DNA of 64,000 bases, taken from Acetobacter sp. 46_36. Lineage in GTDB: Bacteria > Pseudomonadota > Alphaproteobacteria > RF32 > CAG-239. Positions 1 through 7,233 of the stretch are shown one piece after another. Within the stretch, counting starts at the first letter, position 1. Each line of letters opens with the position of its first letter. A program made the position numbers and the translations under genes. The stretch spans positions 212,591-276,590 of the forward strand of contig MNTT01000013.1 of the NCBI GenBank assembly GCA_001917135.1, given 5' to 3'. The notes beneath the pieces were generated by a model that was given only the letters and a program-made list of their open reading frames with translations, did not search any database and was not told where the DNA came from.

Positions 1-865
1 CGCCGGCGAATGCCACCGGGACGTTCATGCCCCAGAACGAGGCGAGCATGGTCGGGATAGAGAGGATAATCGTGATAGCGGCGAGGAATTTCATCACCAG
101 GTTAACGTTATTGTTGATGATGCTGGCGAAGCCGTCCATCATGCCTTCCAAAATGGAACGGTGCATATCCACCATTTCTATCGCCTGTTTGTTTTCAATA
201 ATTACGTCGTCGAGGAGGTCGGCGTCGTCATTGCCGAAGCCGGCGAGTTTGGCGACGGCGGGGGTGCGCATCAGGCGCAGCAGTTTTAAGAGCACGAGGT
301 GGTTGTCTTTCAGCGCGGTGGTGAAATAAACCATCGACTTTTGGATTTCCATCAGCTGGAAAAGCTCTTTGTTGGAAGTGGTTTTGCGCAGGGCGTATTC
401 AAGTTCGTCGGTGCGCTTGTTGATGATGTTCAGGTACTTTAAATAAAACTGGGTGCATTTGTACAGAATATTCAGCATAAAGCGCGCGCGGTCGCGGGTG
501 TCGAACGTTTTGGCGGTCGAACGGTTAAACGAATTCATAACGCGGTTGTCGCGGGCGCAGATGGTGATGAAGTTTTTTGGGGTGATGACCAGGCCGCAGG
601 GGAGAGTGTCAAAATTGCCCTCGTCGTCCAAAAGCGGCAGGTTGATGATGATGGCCAGCGAATTTTTTTCCTGCTCAATGCGGGAGCGCTCGTCGGCGTC
701 CAGCGAATTGCTAAGGAGGTCGTAGTCAACGTGCAAAACGGTTGATACCTGCAGCAGCTCTTCTTCGTTCGGGTTGACGAGCGAGCACCAGGTCATGGGG
801 AGAATCTTGTTTTTTTTGAGTTTTGTGAGCCTGCCGTCTTCTTCGGTCCGATAAATTCTCAGCAT
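1..865 (-). CDS. corA: CorA-family divalent cation transporter, 3' end cut by the window
   Basis: Predicted inner-membrane Mg2+/Co2+ channel of the CorA family. About 288 residues are visible. A soluble alpha/beta plus long-helix region is followed by a hydrophobic stretch containing the family signature GMN (…ASFWGMNVPV…) close to the window edge, so only the second transmembrane helix and the C-terminus are missing. The start at 865 is chosen because an excellent Shine-Dalgarno (GGGAGGGG) lies directly upstream and the protein begins MLRIYRTEEDGR. The gene is read toward the window start, downstream of tRNA-Leu and separated from it by a terminator. The family call is firm; the transported ion is inferred from the family. 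Confidence 0.9.
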   Translation of the reverse strand, partial: MLRIYRTEEDGRLTKLKKNKILPMTWCSLVNPNEEELLQVSTVLHVDYDLLSNSLDADERSRIEQEKNSLAIIINLPLLDDEGNFDTLPCGLVITPKNFITICARDNRVMNSFNRSTAKTFDTRDRARFMLNILYKCTQFYLKYLNIINKRTDELEYALRKTTSNKELFQLMEIQKSMVYFTTALKDNHLVLLKLLRLMRTPAVAKLAGFGNDDADLLDDVIIENKQAIEMVDMHRSILEGMMDGFASIINNNVNLVMKFLAAITIILSIPTMLASFWGMNVPVAFAG

Positions 866-893
866 CGCCCCTCCCTGCGCCCTCCGGCGCTTT

Positions 894-915
894 TCAAAAA
901 CCGCAACAGCTGCGG
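894..915 (-). terminator. Intrinsic terminator after tRNA-Leu
   Basis: On the minus strand a CCGCA/TGCGG hairpin with a 5-nt loop is followed by TTTTTGAAAA. It lies just past the tRNA 3' end and before corA, so it should end the tRNA transcript. Confidence 0.7.
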
Positions 916-946
916 ATACCCGTTTATAATACAATACAGAAAATTC

Positions 947-1032
947 TGGTGCGGCCAAGAAGACTTGAACTTCCACGGGCTTAGCCCATAACGACCTCAA
1001 CGTTACGCGTCTACCAATTCCGCCATGGCCGC
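947..1032 (-). tRNA. tRNA-Leu(GAG)
   Basis: An 86-nt cloverleaf with encoded CCA. The acceptor stem is GCGGCCA with its complement, the D arm contains AATTGGTAGA, the anticodon stem TAACG/CGTTA carries loop TTGAGGT (anticodon GAG), and there is a long class II variable arm (TGGGCTAAGCCCG). The T arm is GAAGT TCAAGTC TTCTT. The long variable arm and anticodon make the leucine assignment firm. Confidence 0.96.
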
Positions 1033-1474
1033 ACATCCTGCGCCTTTTTCCGGGGGTGCCGGGGCGCTTTTTACGCCTTTGTCCCGGTCAGCCGGGATGG
1101 CGCTCATTTACGCCTTTCTTCCGGGGTACCGGGCGGGCGTTCATCTACGCTTCTGCCGCCGGTAATACGGGGCGGTCGCGGTTCTGCATTTTCCGCCTTT
1201 GCGGGCGGGCACCTTTCGGGCACTGTCGTGCAAAACAAGAATGAGATATAATATAATTTTGAAATAATCAAGCTTTTTTTTCACCCGGTGGGTATTTTTT
1301 TGCAAAGGGGCAATGGGGGCAGAGAGTGGCGGGGCGGGCATACGTGAAGGGCGGATGGCAGAGAGCGGGGCGGAGTTGGAGGGAAGATGGGGGGCAGCGG
1401 CGATGGAGAAGGGCAGAGAGTGGCGGGGCGGGCGGGGGCGAGGAAAAATATTTTTCAAGAGGGGGGCGAAACTA

Positions 1475-1503
1475 TTGACATAGGCGGCGGGCTTTTGTAT
1501 TAT
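1475..1503 (+). promoter_or_regulatory. Sigma-70 type promoter of the phage-like module
   Basis: TTGACA at 1475-1480, a 17-nt spacer and TATTAT at 1498-1503. It lies just upstream of the 43-bp repeat tract and about 330 bp before the first tail-like gene. The 1040-1470 stretch upstream shows no convincing gene, only GC-rich low-complexity sequence and an AT-rich patch near 1245-1270. Confidence 0.7.
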
Positions 1504-1524
1504 ACTGACGGGCTCGGGTGTTTT

Positions 1525-1781
1525 CCGGGCTGTTTTTGTTATGAGAATGCGGTTCGGCTGAATAACGCCGGGCTGTTTTTGTTATGAGAATGCGGTTTGG
1601 CTGAATGATGCCGGGCTGTTTTTGTTATAAGAATGCGGTCCGGTTGAATGATGCCGGGCTGTTTTTGTTATAAGAATGCGGTCCGGTTGAATGACGCCGG
1701 GCTGTTTTTGTTATGAGAATGCGGTCCGGTTGAATGACGCCGGGCTGTTTTAATTATGAGAATGCGGGACGGATGAGCCTG
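1525..1781 (+). repeat. Six tandem copies of a 43-bp repeat in the leader
   Basis: Six head-to-tail imperfect copies of a 43-bp unit beginning GCCGGGCTGTTTTTGTTATG and ending near GGTTGAATGAC. Copies differ by a few substitutions; the last is the most diverged. The unit is not a multiple of three and has no sustained reading frame. It lies between the promoter at 1475 and the ORF at 1834, so it would be transcribed as 5' leader. There are no unique spacers between copies, so it is not a CRISPR array. Confidence 0.9.
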
Positions 1782-1833
1782 CTTTTTTTATGGGGGCGGC
1801 AGTGGGGCCGGCTCCTTTTTTTATGGAGGAAAC

Positions 1834-3135
1834 ATGAAAGGAACAACGAACGCGCTGGTTTATCGCGGCGGAGGGACTTCGCTTATCTATGCTTATAACG
1901 GGGAAGAGAGCGGCTGGAGCGCCGGGGAAAAGGCTTATATCTCAAACAGGCTGCGGACGCAGGAGGGCAGGCAGCATTTGGAGACGCCTTCAAAAACGTA
2001 CAGTGCCAGCACCGCCTTTTACGGGAAGACGATGTTGATTTACAGCCGTTATTCTACGGGGCATATTTATCCGGCGTTTTGCAAAAACGGGGCTTTTGCC
2101 GTCGGGGGGAGCCTGGGGCACTTTGCCAGCTGGGATATTTTGGCGAATTACAGCTTTATCGACGGCAAAATGTTTGCCTGCGGGCGCGGGACGAACACAC
2201 GCCTTGACCTGACGGTGCGGGAGGTGCATCTGTCGGCCAAGGAAAGCGATTTTTATCTCGGCGGCGGAATGCGGCTTTACAAGGAACAGGGCAGTGCGCC
2301 GGTGTTGCAGGAGTTTGACTATGAGGCGCAGAGGGCAGGCAGTACCCTGTATACGTTTACGGGGCTGGCTGAGACCGCCTATCGGGGAATTTACGATTCC
2401 GAAGCGAAGCGCCTGCTGCTTTTTCCGGGGGTTTCCGCCGGGACGTCTTATTTGTACGACCTGGCGGTTCCGACAAGCCCGGTGCTGTTGTGGAGCGGCA
2501 ATATCGGCGTTTTTGCCGTTATGGCGACGGATCTGCGGCCGGGGGCGGTCATCTTTTGCAGCCCGTCCGCCGAAACCAACATGGACACCGGCGGCGGCGT
2601 GCAGTGGCAGATGTTTACGGTCGACGAAAACGACGCGGTGGTGCCGCTGGATATGCCGGCGAATCTGGCAACACTGTCGGCAAACGCATGGTGGCTTTAC
2701 AACCCGAACAACAAAACGCTCAGCATCGGCACGGCGGACGGCATTTACCTGTTTGCGGCCGACCGCGAAGGCAAGCTGTTTACGCCGATAAAAACGGCGG
2801 CGGAACTGGCGGAGAACAATCCGGACTACGGCATATACAAGCCGGTGTTTGCGGACGATTTGTCGCTGCTTTCGGTGGTGTCGCATACCAATCCCAGCTC
2901 CGCTGCCGGCGGATACAGGGGCGACGCGTACGGCTATGTTCTGGCGAACGGCGACGGCAGGCTTTATGCGCAAAGGACGGTCGATTTGGCGGGCGAGAGT
3001 TTTGTAACGGGATTTGCTACCGGGAACACCGCCGGCGGCCGGGTTGAGTTTAACGGCGCGCTGCCGGAACTTTCGCTGAAGGTCAATGTAACGCCGGCGC
3101 CGGACACGTTTGAATTTACAGGAGAAGCAGAATGA
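1834..3135 (+). CDS. Propeller-like protein, paralogue A of the phage-derived module
   Basis: A 433-residue protein of unknown function starting MKGTTNALV behind GGAGGAAAC. It lacks a signal peptide and is rich in short beta-strand repeats of the form …DGKMFACGRG… and …YLYDLAVPTSP…, suggesting a beta-propeller-like fold. It is a paralogue of the protein at 5020: both share the N-terminus MKGTTNALV, a …DGKMF… segment and a …GFATG… C-terminus. The stop overlaps the next start (ATGA), so translation of the two is coupled. The nearby spanin-like pair suggests a virion or tail-associated protein, but that role is inference. Confidence 0.75.
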   Translation: MKGTTNALVYRGGGTSLIYAYNGEESGWSAGEKAYISNRLRTQEGRQHLETPSKTYSASTAFYGKTMLIYSRYSTGHIYPAFCKNGAFAVGGSLGHFASWDILANYSFIDGKMFACGRGTNTRLDLTVREVHLSAKESDFYLGGGMRLYKEQGSAPVLQEFDYEAQRAGSTLYTFTGLAETAYRGIYDSEAKRLLLFPGVSAGTSYLYDLAVPTSPVLLWSGNIGVFAVMATDLRPGAVIFCSPSAETNMDTGGGVQWQMFTVDENDAVVPLDMPANLATLSANAWWLYNPNNKTLSIGTADGIYLFAADREGKLFTPIKTAAELAENNPDYGIYKPVFADDLSLLSVVSHTNPSSAAGGYRGDAYGYVLANGDGRLYAQRTVDLAGESFVTGFATGNTAGGRVEFNGALPELSLKVNVTPAPDTFEFTGEAE

Positions 3136-4721
3136 CGACAGATAACACGACATTTGACAAAAAGGTTTACGCGGGAATGCCGTTCAGGTACAAGATAACC
3201 AAGGCGCGCTACTGGGACAAGACGGTGGCGAAATCGGTAACGGCGAATACGGTCGACGACGTTGCGCTGGAGCCCTACGACGGGGTTACGATTACGCAGG
3301 ACGGCACGGTTCTTTCCGTTTCGGCGGGGATTTTGCCGGACGGGGGCGCTTACGGCGGCTACAGGGGCGTGGCGGCGCCTGCGGGCAAGCGGTATTTTCT
3401 GCGCAACGCGAATACGGTTTATGACAATTTCAGCCGGAGAGGCAGCCCGGACATCGGCGAAGACGGCGTTTTGCGCAACATTACGAGCGGGAACAACATT
3501 TACACGGCGTTTTACAACCAGTCGTATCCCTGGGAAATTACCGTGAAAATTCATACGCCGGAAACGTTCGCCGACCAGAGCTATATTTTCGGCAATTATT
3601 CGACGAACCGGGCGACGCCGCAGCTTTGCACGGACGCGGCGGGGCACCTTATGCTGTATCTGGCGAGTTCGACTTCGGCCTGGGATATTGCGGACGGAGC
3701 CGTTTCCGAACAGGCGCTGGCGGCGGATACGGATTATGTCATCAAGGCCGGCTGGGACGGGACGGCCTATACGGTTACGGCGAACGGGGAGGAATTTGTC
3801 CGCGTTGTTTCGGCGGCCGTGCAGTATTCCACGACTGCGGCGCAATTGTGTTTCGGCTTTGATTCCGGCAACAATGCGTGGACGGGGACGATTGACCTGC
3901 ATAATTCGCTTATCACGGTTGACGGCAAGGCGTACTGGAAAGCGTATACGGTTTATTCGGAAATCCTGCCGGGCGCGTTGGACGGAGATACCGGGGCTTT
4001 GGCCGACTGGAACTGCTTTTGCGACGCGGAAGCGGAAACGACGGCGTTTGATACGGCGGCGGCTGTCGACGGGAAAGTGTGGATTGGGCACAAGGTTATC
4101 GAATCGCACGTTACAAACCCGTGGCCGATTGTGCATTTCAGCGTTGAAGGCGGCGTTACGTTTCGCGGCGATACGGCGGCGTTTGCGGACGGGATGTGGC
4201 TTGTTGCCGACAAAACGCTGCCGGTAACGGAATTCTTTTTCGGCGATGTGGAATTTATTGCGAAGATAACGCCGAAGACGCCGTCGGGATACAATACGGT
4301 TTTCAGGAACGCGGAAACCAACGCCTTTTTCGGGCTTTACGGCGCGGCGTGGTGCATCTATGACGGGTCGCGGAAAACCGGCGGCACGGCAACGGCGGGA
4401 ACGACGTACTGGGTGCGGGCGCAGATGATATACGATGCGGAAAAAGGGGCGTATGCGTCGACGTTGTATGTTCTGGAGGACAACGGCGCCTATACGGCGG
4501 ATACGCTGCCGGAGGCTGCGGCATGGACACAGGCGGTGCAGACGGAGACGGACGTGTTCAAAAGCGGAGAGCCTTTTTGGCTTTCCAATGACGGCACATC
4601 GTCGTTCAACGGCGACATGGATTTGGCGCAGGCGGTTTTGCGGACGAAAACTTCCGGCGGCACGGGCGGCTGGACGGACTATTGGAAACCGCTGGAGGAG
4701 CAACGGACGATAACGGCCTGA
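3132..4721 (+). CDS. LamG/concanavalin-like repeat protein, possible tail or fibre protein
   Basis: A 529-residue protein without signal peptide whose start overlaps the previous stop by four bases. Two similar beta-sandwich segments can be seen. One spans roughly residues 130-240 (YPWEITVKIHTP … FGNYS … DTDYVIKAGWDG) and the second roughly 370-510 (VEFIAKITPKTPSGYN … YWVRAQMIYD … WLSNDG … FNGDMDLAQAVLR). The pattern of an aromatic strand, a minimal-change turn and FNG/WTG-DL is typical of LamG/concanavalin A-like domains that bind glycans. An adhesive part of a phage tail or surface structure is plausible from context; the exact function is unknown. Confidence 0.7.
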   Translation: MTTDNTTFDKKVYAGMPFRYKITKARYWDKTVAKSVTANTVDDVALEPYDGVTITQDGTVLSVSAGILPDGGAYGGYRGVAAPAGKRYFLRNANTVYDNFSRRGSPDIGEDGVLRNITSGNNIYTAFYNQSYPWEITVKIHTPETFADQSYIFGNYSTNRATPQLCTDAAGHLMLYLASSTSAWDIADGAVSEQALAADTDYVIKAGWDGTAYTVTANGEEFVRVVSAAVQYSTTAAQLCFGFDSGNNAWTGTIDLHNSLITVDGKAYWKAYTVYSEILPGALDGDTGALADWNCFCDAEAETTAFDTAAAVDGKVWIGHKVIESHVTNPWPIVHFSVEGGVTFRGDTAAFADGMWLVADKTLPVTEFFFGDVEFIAKITPKTPSGYNTVFRNAETNAFFGLYGAAWCIYDGSRKTGGTATAGTTYWVRAQMIYDAEKGAYASTLYVLEDNGAYTADTLPEAAAWTQAVQTETDVFKSGEPFWLSNDGTSSFNGDMDLAQAVLRTKTSGGTGGWTDYWKPLEEQRTITA

Positions 4722-5010
4722 CGCCGCGGCAGCGGGGTGGAACTGAGCCGGCATTGGGGTGGAACTAAGCCGGCAGCGGGGGGACGGAGCCGGCATCGGG
4801 GTGGAACGGAGCCGGCGGGAGACATGGGACGGAGCTGACGGGAGGCGAAACGGAGCCGCGGGGAACATGGGATGGAGCCGACGGGAGGCGAAACGGAACT
4901 GCCGGGAGGCGAAACGGAGCCGGCAGCGGGGTGGAACGGAGCCGCGGGGAACATGGGACGGGGCGGCGGGGCAGGCTCTTGGAATTTATGGTTTTTATGA
5001 TGAATATTAC
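4722..5010 (+). repeat. Purine-rich minisatellite spacer
   Basis: The spacer between the two tail-like genes is built from degenerate 18-24 bp units around GGGGTGGAACGGAGCCGGCA and GGGAGGCGAAACGGAGCC. No RNA or separate gene is recognised. An open frame runs through it into the next gene, but the Shine-Dalgarno and paralogy both place that gene's start at 5020. Confidence 0.75.
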
Positions 5011-5019
5011 GGAGGAAAA

Positions 5020-6246
5020 ATGAAAGGAACAACGAATGCTTTGGTTTTGCAAGGCGGAGACGGCGGCGAAACGGTTTTTGCGGTCAACAATACGGGAACG
5101 GCGATTGTCAGAGGGACGAAGGCCTGGCTGAACAGGCATAATCTGGACGAGAATACGGCGTATCAGCATTATGCGGGCGGAAGCAGCACGCAGTATGCGC
5201 CGGTTTTTGACGCCGACAACAATTTCTGGGTGGTGAACCTGAGCGGTACGGGGCGCAAGCTGTTTACCTACGATGCGGAAACGAAGGCGTGGACGGCGTC
5301 TGACCTGAACGCCGGGCCGTCAGGGCGAAATTTTGTCCGCTTTATCGCCGGGGAGGTTATAGCGTATGCTTCCAACTATGCGGGCAATGCAACGGCGCTT
5401 TATTCTTCGGCGGTTACGAAAGACGCATACACGAATTATGCCGGCCTGTATCTGGGGAGCGGAAACGTGCTGAAGTGGGTCGCGGCCGGGAGCTTTACGC
5501 TGGCGAATTCGCTCGGCGAATTTCCGTTAACTGGGTTTAGCGGCTATCTTTATTCCGCATTGATGCTGGACGGGAAAATGTTTGTTGCCGACGGGGAGGG
5601 AAACTATAAATTTTATGATTTTGACAAGTTTTTCGGGACGCCGCGGGAAATCGGCTCCGGAAACAGCACGCTTGTTAAGGACAATTATCCCGTCATGTTT
5701 GCGACGGGGCTTGAGGCGGGGGATTATTTCATCTGCAACCGCGGCTCCAAGCAAAACAATTATGAACCGACGGAACTGGCGATTTTTAAAATCGGCGAAA
5801 ATTACGCGCTGGAAGAGGCCGACGATTTGCAGACGGATTTGCAGGCTTTGACGGGGCAGGTGTGCTCGGTGCAGTACAACAACGATACGAAACTTCTGAC
5901 GGCGGGCAGCCATACGGCGGTGTATGCCTTTAAATGGGACGCGGCGGCAAAGGCGTTTGACAATCTGAATATCGGCATTGCCGTGCCGACAGAGGGCGTA
6001 ATTGCCGATGACGGGGCATATTGTCTGGCGCTCTCGGGAGATTTGACATCGGCGGTGGTCGGGTACAGAAAGCGGACGGAGACGCTGGTTTATTGGAACA
6101 TGGGCATATATAAGCTGGCAACATCTTCAGGTGACTGGTACGCGGATACGTTCGGCATGGCGTCGTCGCTGAGCCTGACCGGATTTGCCACCGGGGCGAC
6201 CGATGAGGCGGGCAGATACGAGTTTAAGACGGCGACGAAAGCGTAA
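5020..6246 (+). CDS. Propeller-like protein, paralogue B of the phage-derived module
   Basis: A 408-residue paralogue of the protein at 1834. The start is fixed by GGAGG at 5011-5015 and the shared N-terminus MKGTTNALV. A longer open frame upstream is only repeat sequence. Strand-turn repeats such as YAPVFDADNNFWVVNLSG, GRKLFTYDAETKAW and LDGKMFVADGEGNYKFYDFD look like blades of a beta-propeller. The C-terminus …LTGFATGATDEAGRYEF matches the paralogue's …VTGFATGNTAGGRVEF. No signal peptide or membrane segment is seen. Its place between another tail-like protein and a spanin pair suggests phage origin; the function is unknown. Confidence 0.75.
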   Translation: MKGTTNALVLQGGDGGETVFAVNNTGTAIVRGTKAWLNRHNLDENTAYQHYAGGSSTQYAPVFDADNNFWVVNLSGTGRKLFTYDAETKAWTASDLNAGPSGRNFVRFIAGEVIAYASNYAGNATALYSSAVTKDAYTNYAGLYLGSGNVLKWVAAGSFTLANSLGEFPLTGFSGYLYSALMLDGKMFVADGEGNYKFYDFDKFFGTPREIGSGNSTLVKDNYPVMFATGLEAGDYFICNRGSKQNNYEPTELAIFKIGENYALEEADDLQTDLQALTGQVCSVQYNNDTKLLTAGSHTAVYAFKWDAAAKAFDNLNIGIAVPTEGVIADDGAYCLALSGDLTSAVVGYRKRTETLVYWNMGIYKLATSSGDWYADTFGMASSLSLTGFATGATDEAGRYEFKTATKA

Positions 6247-6262
6247 AGCGGCGTGTCGGACG

Positions 6263-6294
6263 CTGAGGCTGCACCGGCGGGACGGCAGCCTCAG
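6263..6294. other. Perfect 10-bp hairpin between the tail-like gene and the spanin genes
   Basis: CTGAGGCTGC at 6263-6272 and its exact complement at 6285-6294 enclose a 12-nt loop. There is no T-tract, so it is more likely a processing or attenuation element than a simple terminator. Confidence 0.5.
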
Positions 6295-6359
6295 GTGCCG
6301 GGAGAGGGAGTCCGAAGCGTCGGCAGAGGGGCGGATTAACACAAAAAACGGAGGCGGAT

Positions 6360-6659
6360 ATGACCAAATTTTTAACATACGCCGTGGCGGGGCTGCTGCT
6401 GGCGCTGTATGTCTCGGTGAGCCTGTATATCGAGCGGGGCAGGGAGATTGCGGCATTGCAGGGCGAAAAGAGCGCCCTGTCTGGGAAAACATCATTTTTG
6501 GAGGCGGAAATTGCGAAACGAGATGAAAGGGCGTTGGACGCCGATAAGCGATTGTGCGAGATTGAGAAAGCAGCAGCGGCGGAGAAGGACAAGGGCGGTT
6601 TTGACTGGAATAGCCTTTTGCCTGTTGATACTGTTACTCTGCGGCTGCGCCAGGACTGA
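6360..6659 (+). CDS. Rz/LysB-like inner-membrane spanin
   Basis: A 99-residue protein with one N-terminal transmembrane helix (FLTYAVAGLLLALYVSVSL), then a periplasmic coiled coil (about residues 25-80) and a C-terminal …FDWNSLLPVDTVTLRLRQ. This matches the inner-membrane subunit of two-component spanins, whose C-termini commonly carry a W…LP.(D/E)V..L pattern. The start at 6360 follows GGAGGCGGAT. An outer-membrane spanin candidate is nested in the +1 frame at 6523. Together these would fuse inner and outer membranes at the end of phage lysis. The family assignment rests on architecture and the nested partner, not on a search. Confidence 0.7.
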   Translation: MTKFLTYAVAGLLLALYVSVSLYIERGREIAALQGEKSALSGKTSFLEAEIAKRDERALDADKRLCEIEKAAAAEKDKGGFDWNSLLPVDTVTLRLRQD

Positions 6660-6765
6660 ATATGTTTACGTCGAAGCGCCGCGCGAGCCGATAACGTGCC
6701 ACCGGCACATGAAGACGTTTTTGGATATGGCGAAGTGTCTGGAAATGTACAAGGCGAAGTATTAG
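6523..6765 (+). CDS. Rz1/LysC-like outer-membrane spanin lipoprotein, overlapping gene
   Basis: An 80-residue ORF in the +1 frame relative to the i-spanin gene, sharing about 137 bp with it and extending 106 bp beyond. A basic N-terminus (…RKQQRRRRTRAV) leads into a hydrophobic segment and a clean lipobox, LLLCGC, giving a short lipoprotein of about 39 residues with a C…C pair typical of P2 LysC-like o-spanins. The ATG at 6523 has only a weak ribosome site, and a TTG nearer the signal sequence is possible. The overlapping arrangement with an upstream coiled-coil membrane protein is the hallmark of Rz/Rz1 pairs. Confidence 0.65.
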   Translation: MKGRWTPISDCARLRKQQRRRRTRAVLTGIAFCLLILLLCGCARTEYVYVEAPREPITCHRHMKTFLDMAKCLEMYKAKY

Positions 6766-6820
6766 GGGCGGATATATCCGGAAATGGCCGTTTTGCCAGC
6801 GTTGGCGGCGGGATACAAAA

Positions 6821-6850
6821 AGAGCACACCATGAGGGAGGTGTGCTTAAC
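6821..6850. terminator. Hairpin terminator after the spanin pair
   Basis: AGCACACC at 6823-6830 pairs with GGTGTGCT at 6839-6846 across an 8-nt loop, flanked by AAAA upstream and TAACTTTAA downstream. It is weakly bidirectional and closes the phage-like module. Confidence 0.55.
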
Positions 6851-6957
6851 TTTAACCATATATACAAATAATAGAACTTTTGTTTAAAGTCAATAATTAT
6901 TTGAGGCTGATTTGAAAGAAATTTATATTGTTCATGCCGAAAGAATTTAAAAACATT

Positions 6958-6982
6958 AAAACCCTTGACTTGCAAGGGTTTT
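6958..6982 (-). terminator. Intrinsic terminator of tRNA-Thr
   Basis: On the minus strand AACCCTTG/CAAGGGTT with a 5-nt loop is followed by TTAATGTTTTT. It begins five bases past the tRNA 3' end. Confidence 0.75.
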
Positions 6983-6986
6983 AATC

Positions 6987-7062
<76 letters not shown>

Positions 7063-7121
7063 AACGGAAGTATATTTATCAGGTTAATTTGAAAATGCAA
7101 GTGTTTTTTTGCATGGTGGAT

Positions 7122-7152
7122 AAAAAAAATCCTGCCCGGCGAGGGGCAGGAA
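7122..7152 (-). terminator. Intrinsic terminator downstream of the 551-residue ORF
   Basis: On the minus strand TCCTGCCC/GGGCAGGA with a short loop is followed by eight T. It lies about 80 bp past the stop at 7234. Confidence 0.8.
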
Positions 7153-7233
7153 AAAGAAGCGCGCCGGGGCTGCGGAAACAGCCGGGTACGGGGGCTGCCG
7201 CGATAGCGGGGCAGCAGGTGAAAGCGTCGCCGG

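Noticed and set aside
1525..1781. CRISPR array
   Set aside because: The 43-bp units are contiguous with no unique spacers and no cas genes are present.
2964..4868. Long minus-strand ORF (634 codons) opposite the LamG-like gene
   Set aside because: Arg/Pro-rich shadow frame of a GC-rich plus-strand gene, no ribosome site or domain.
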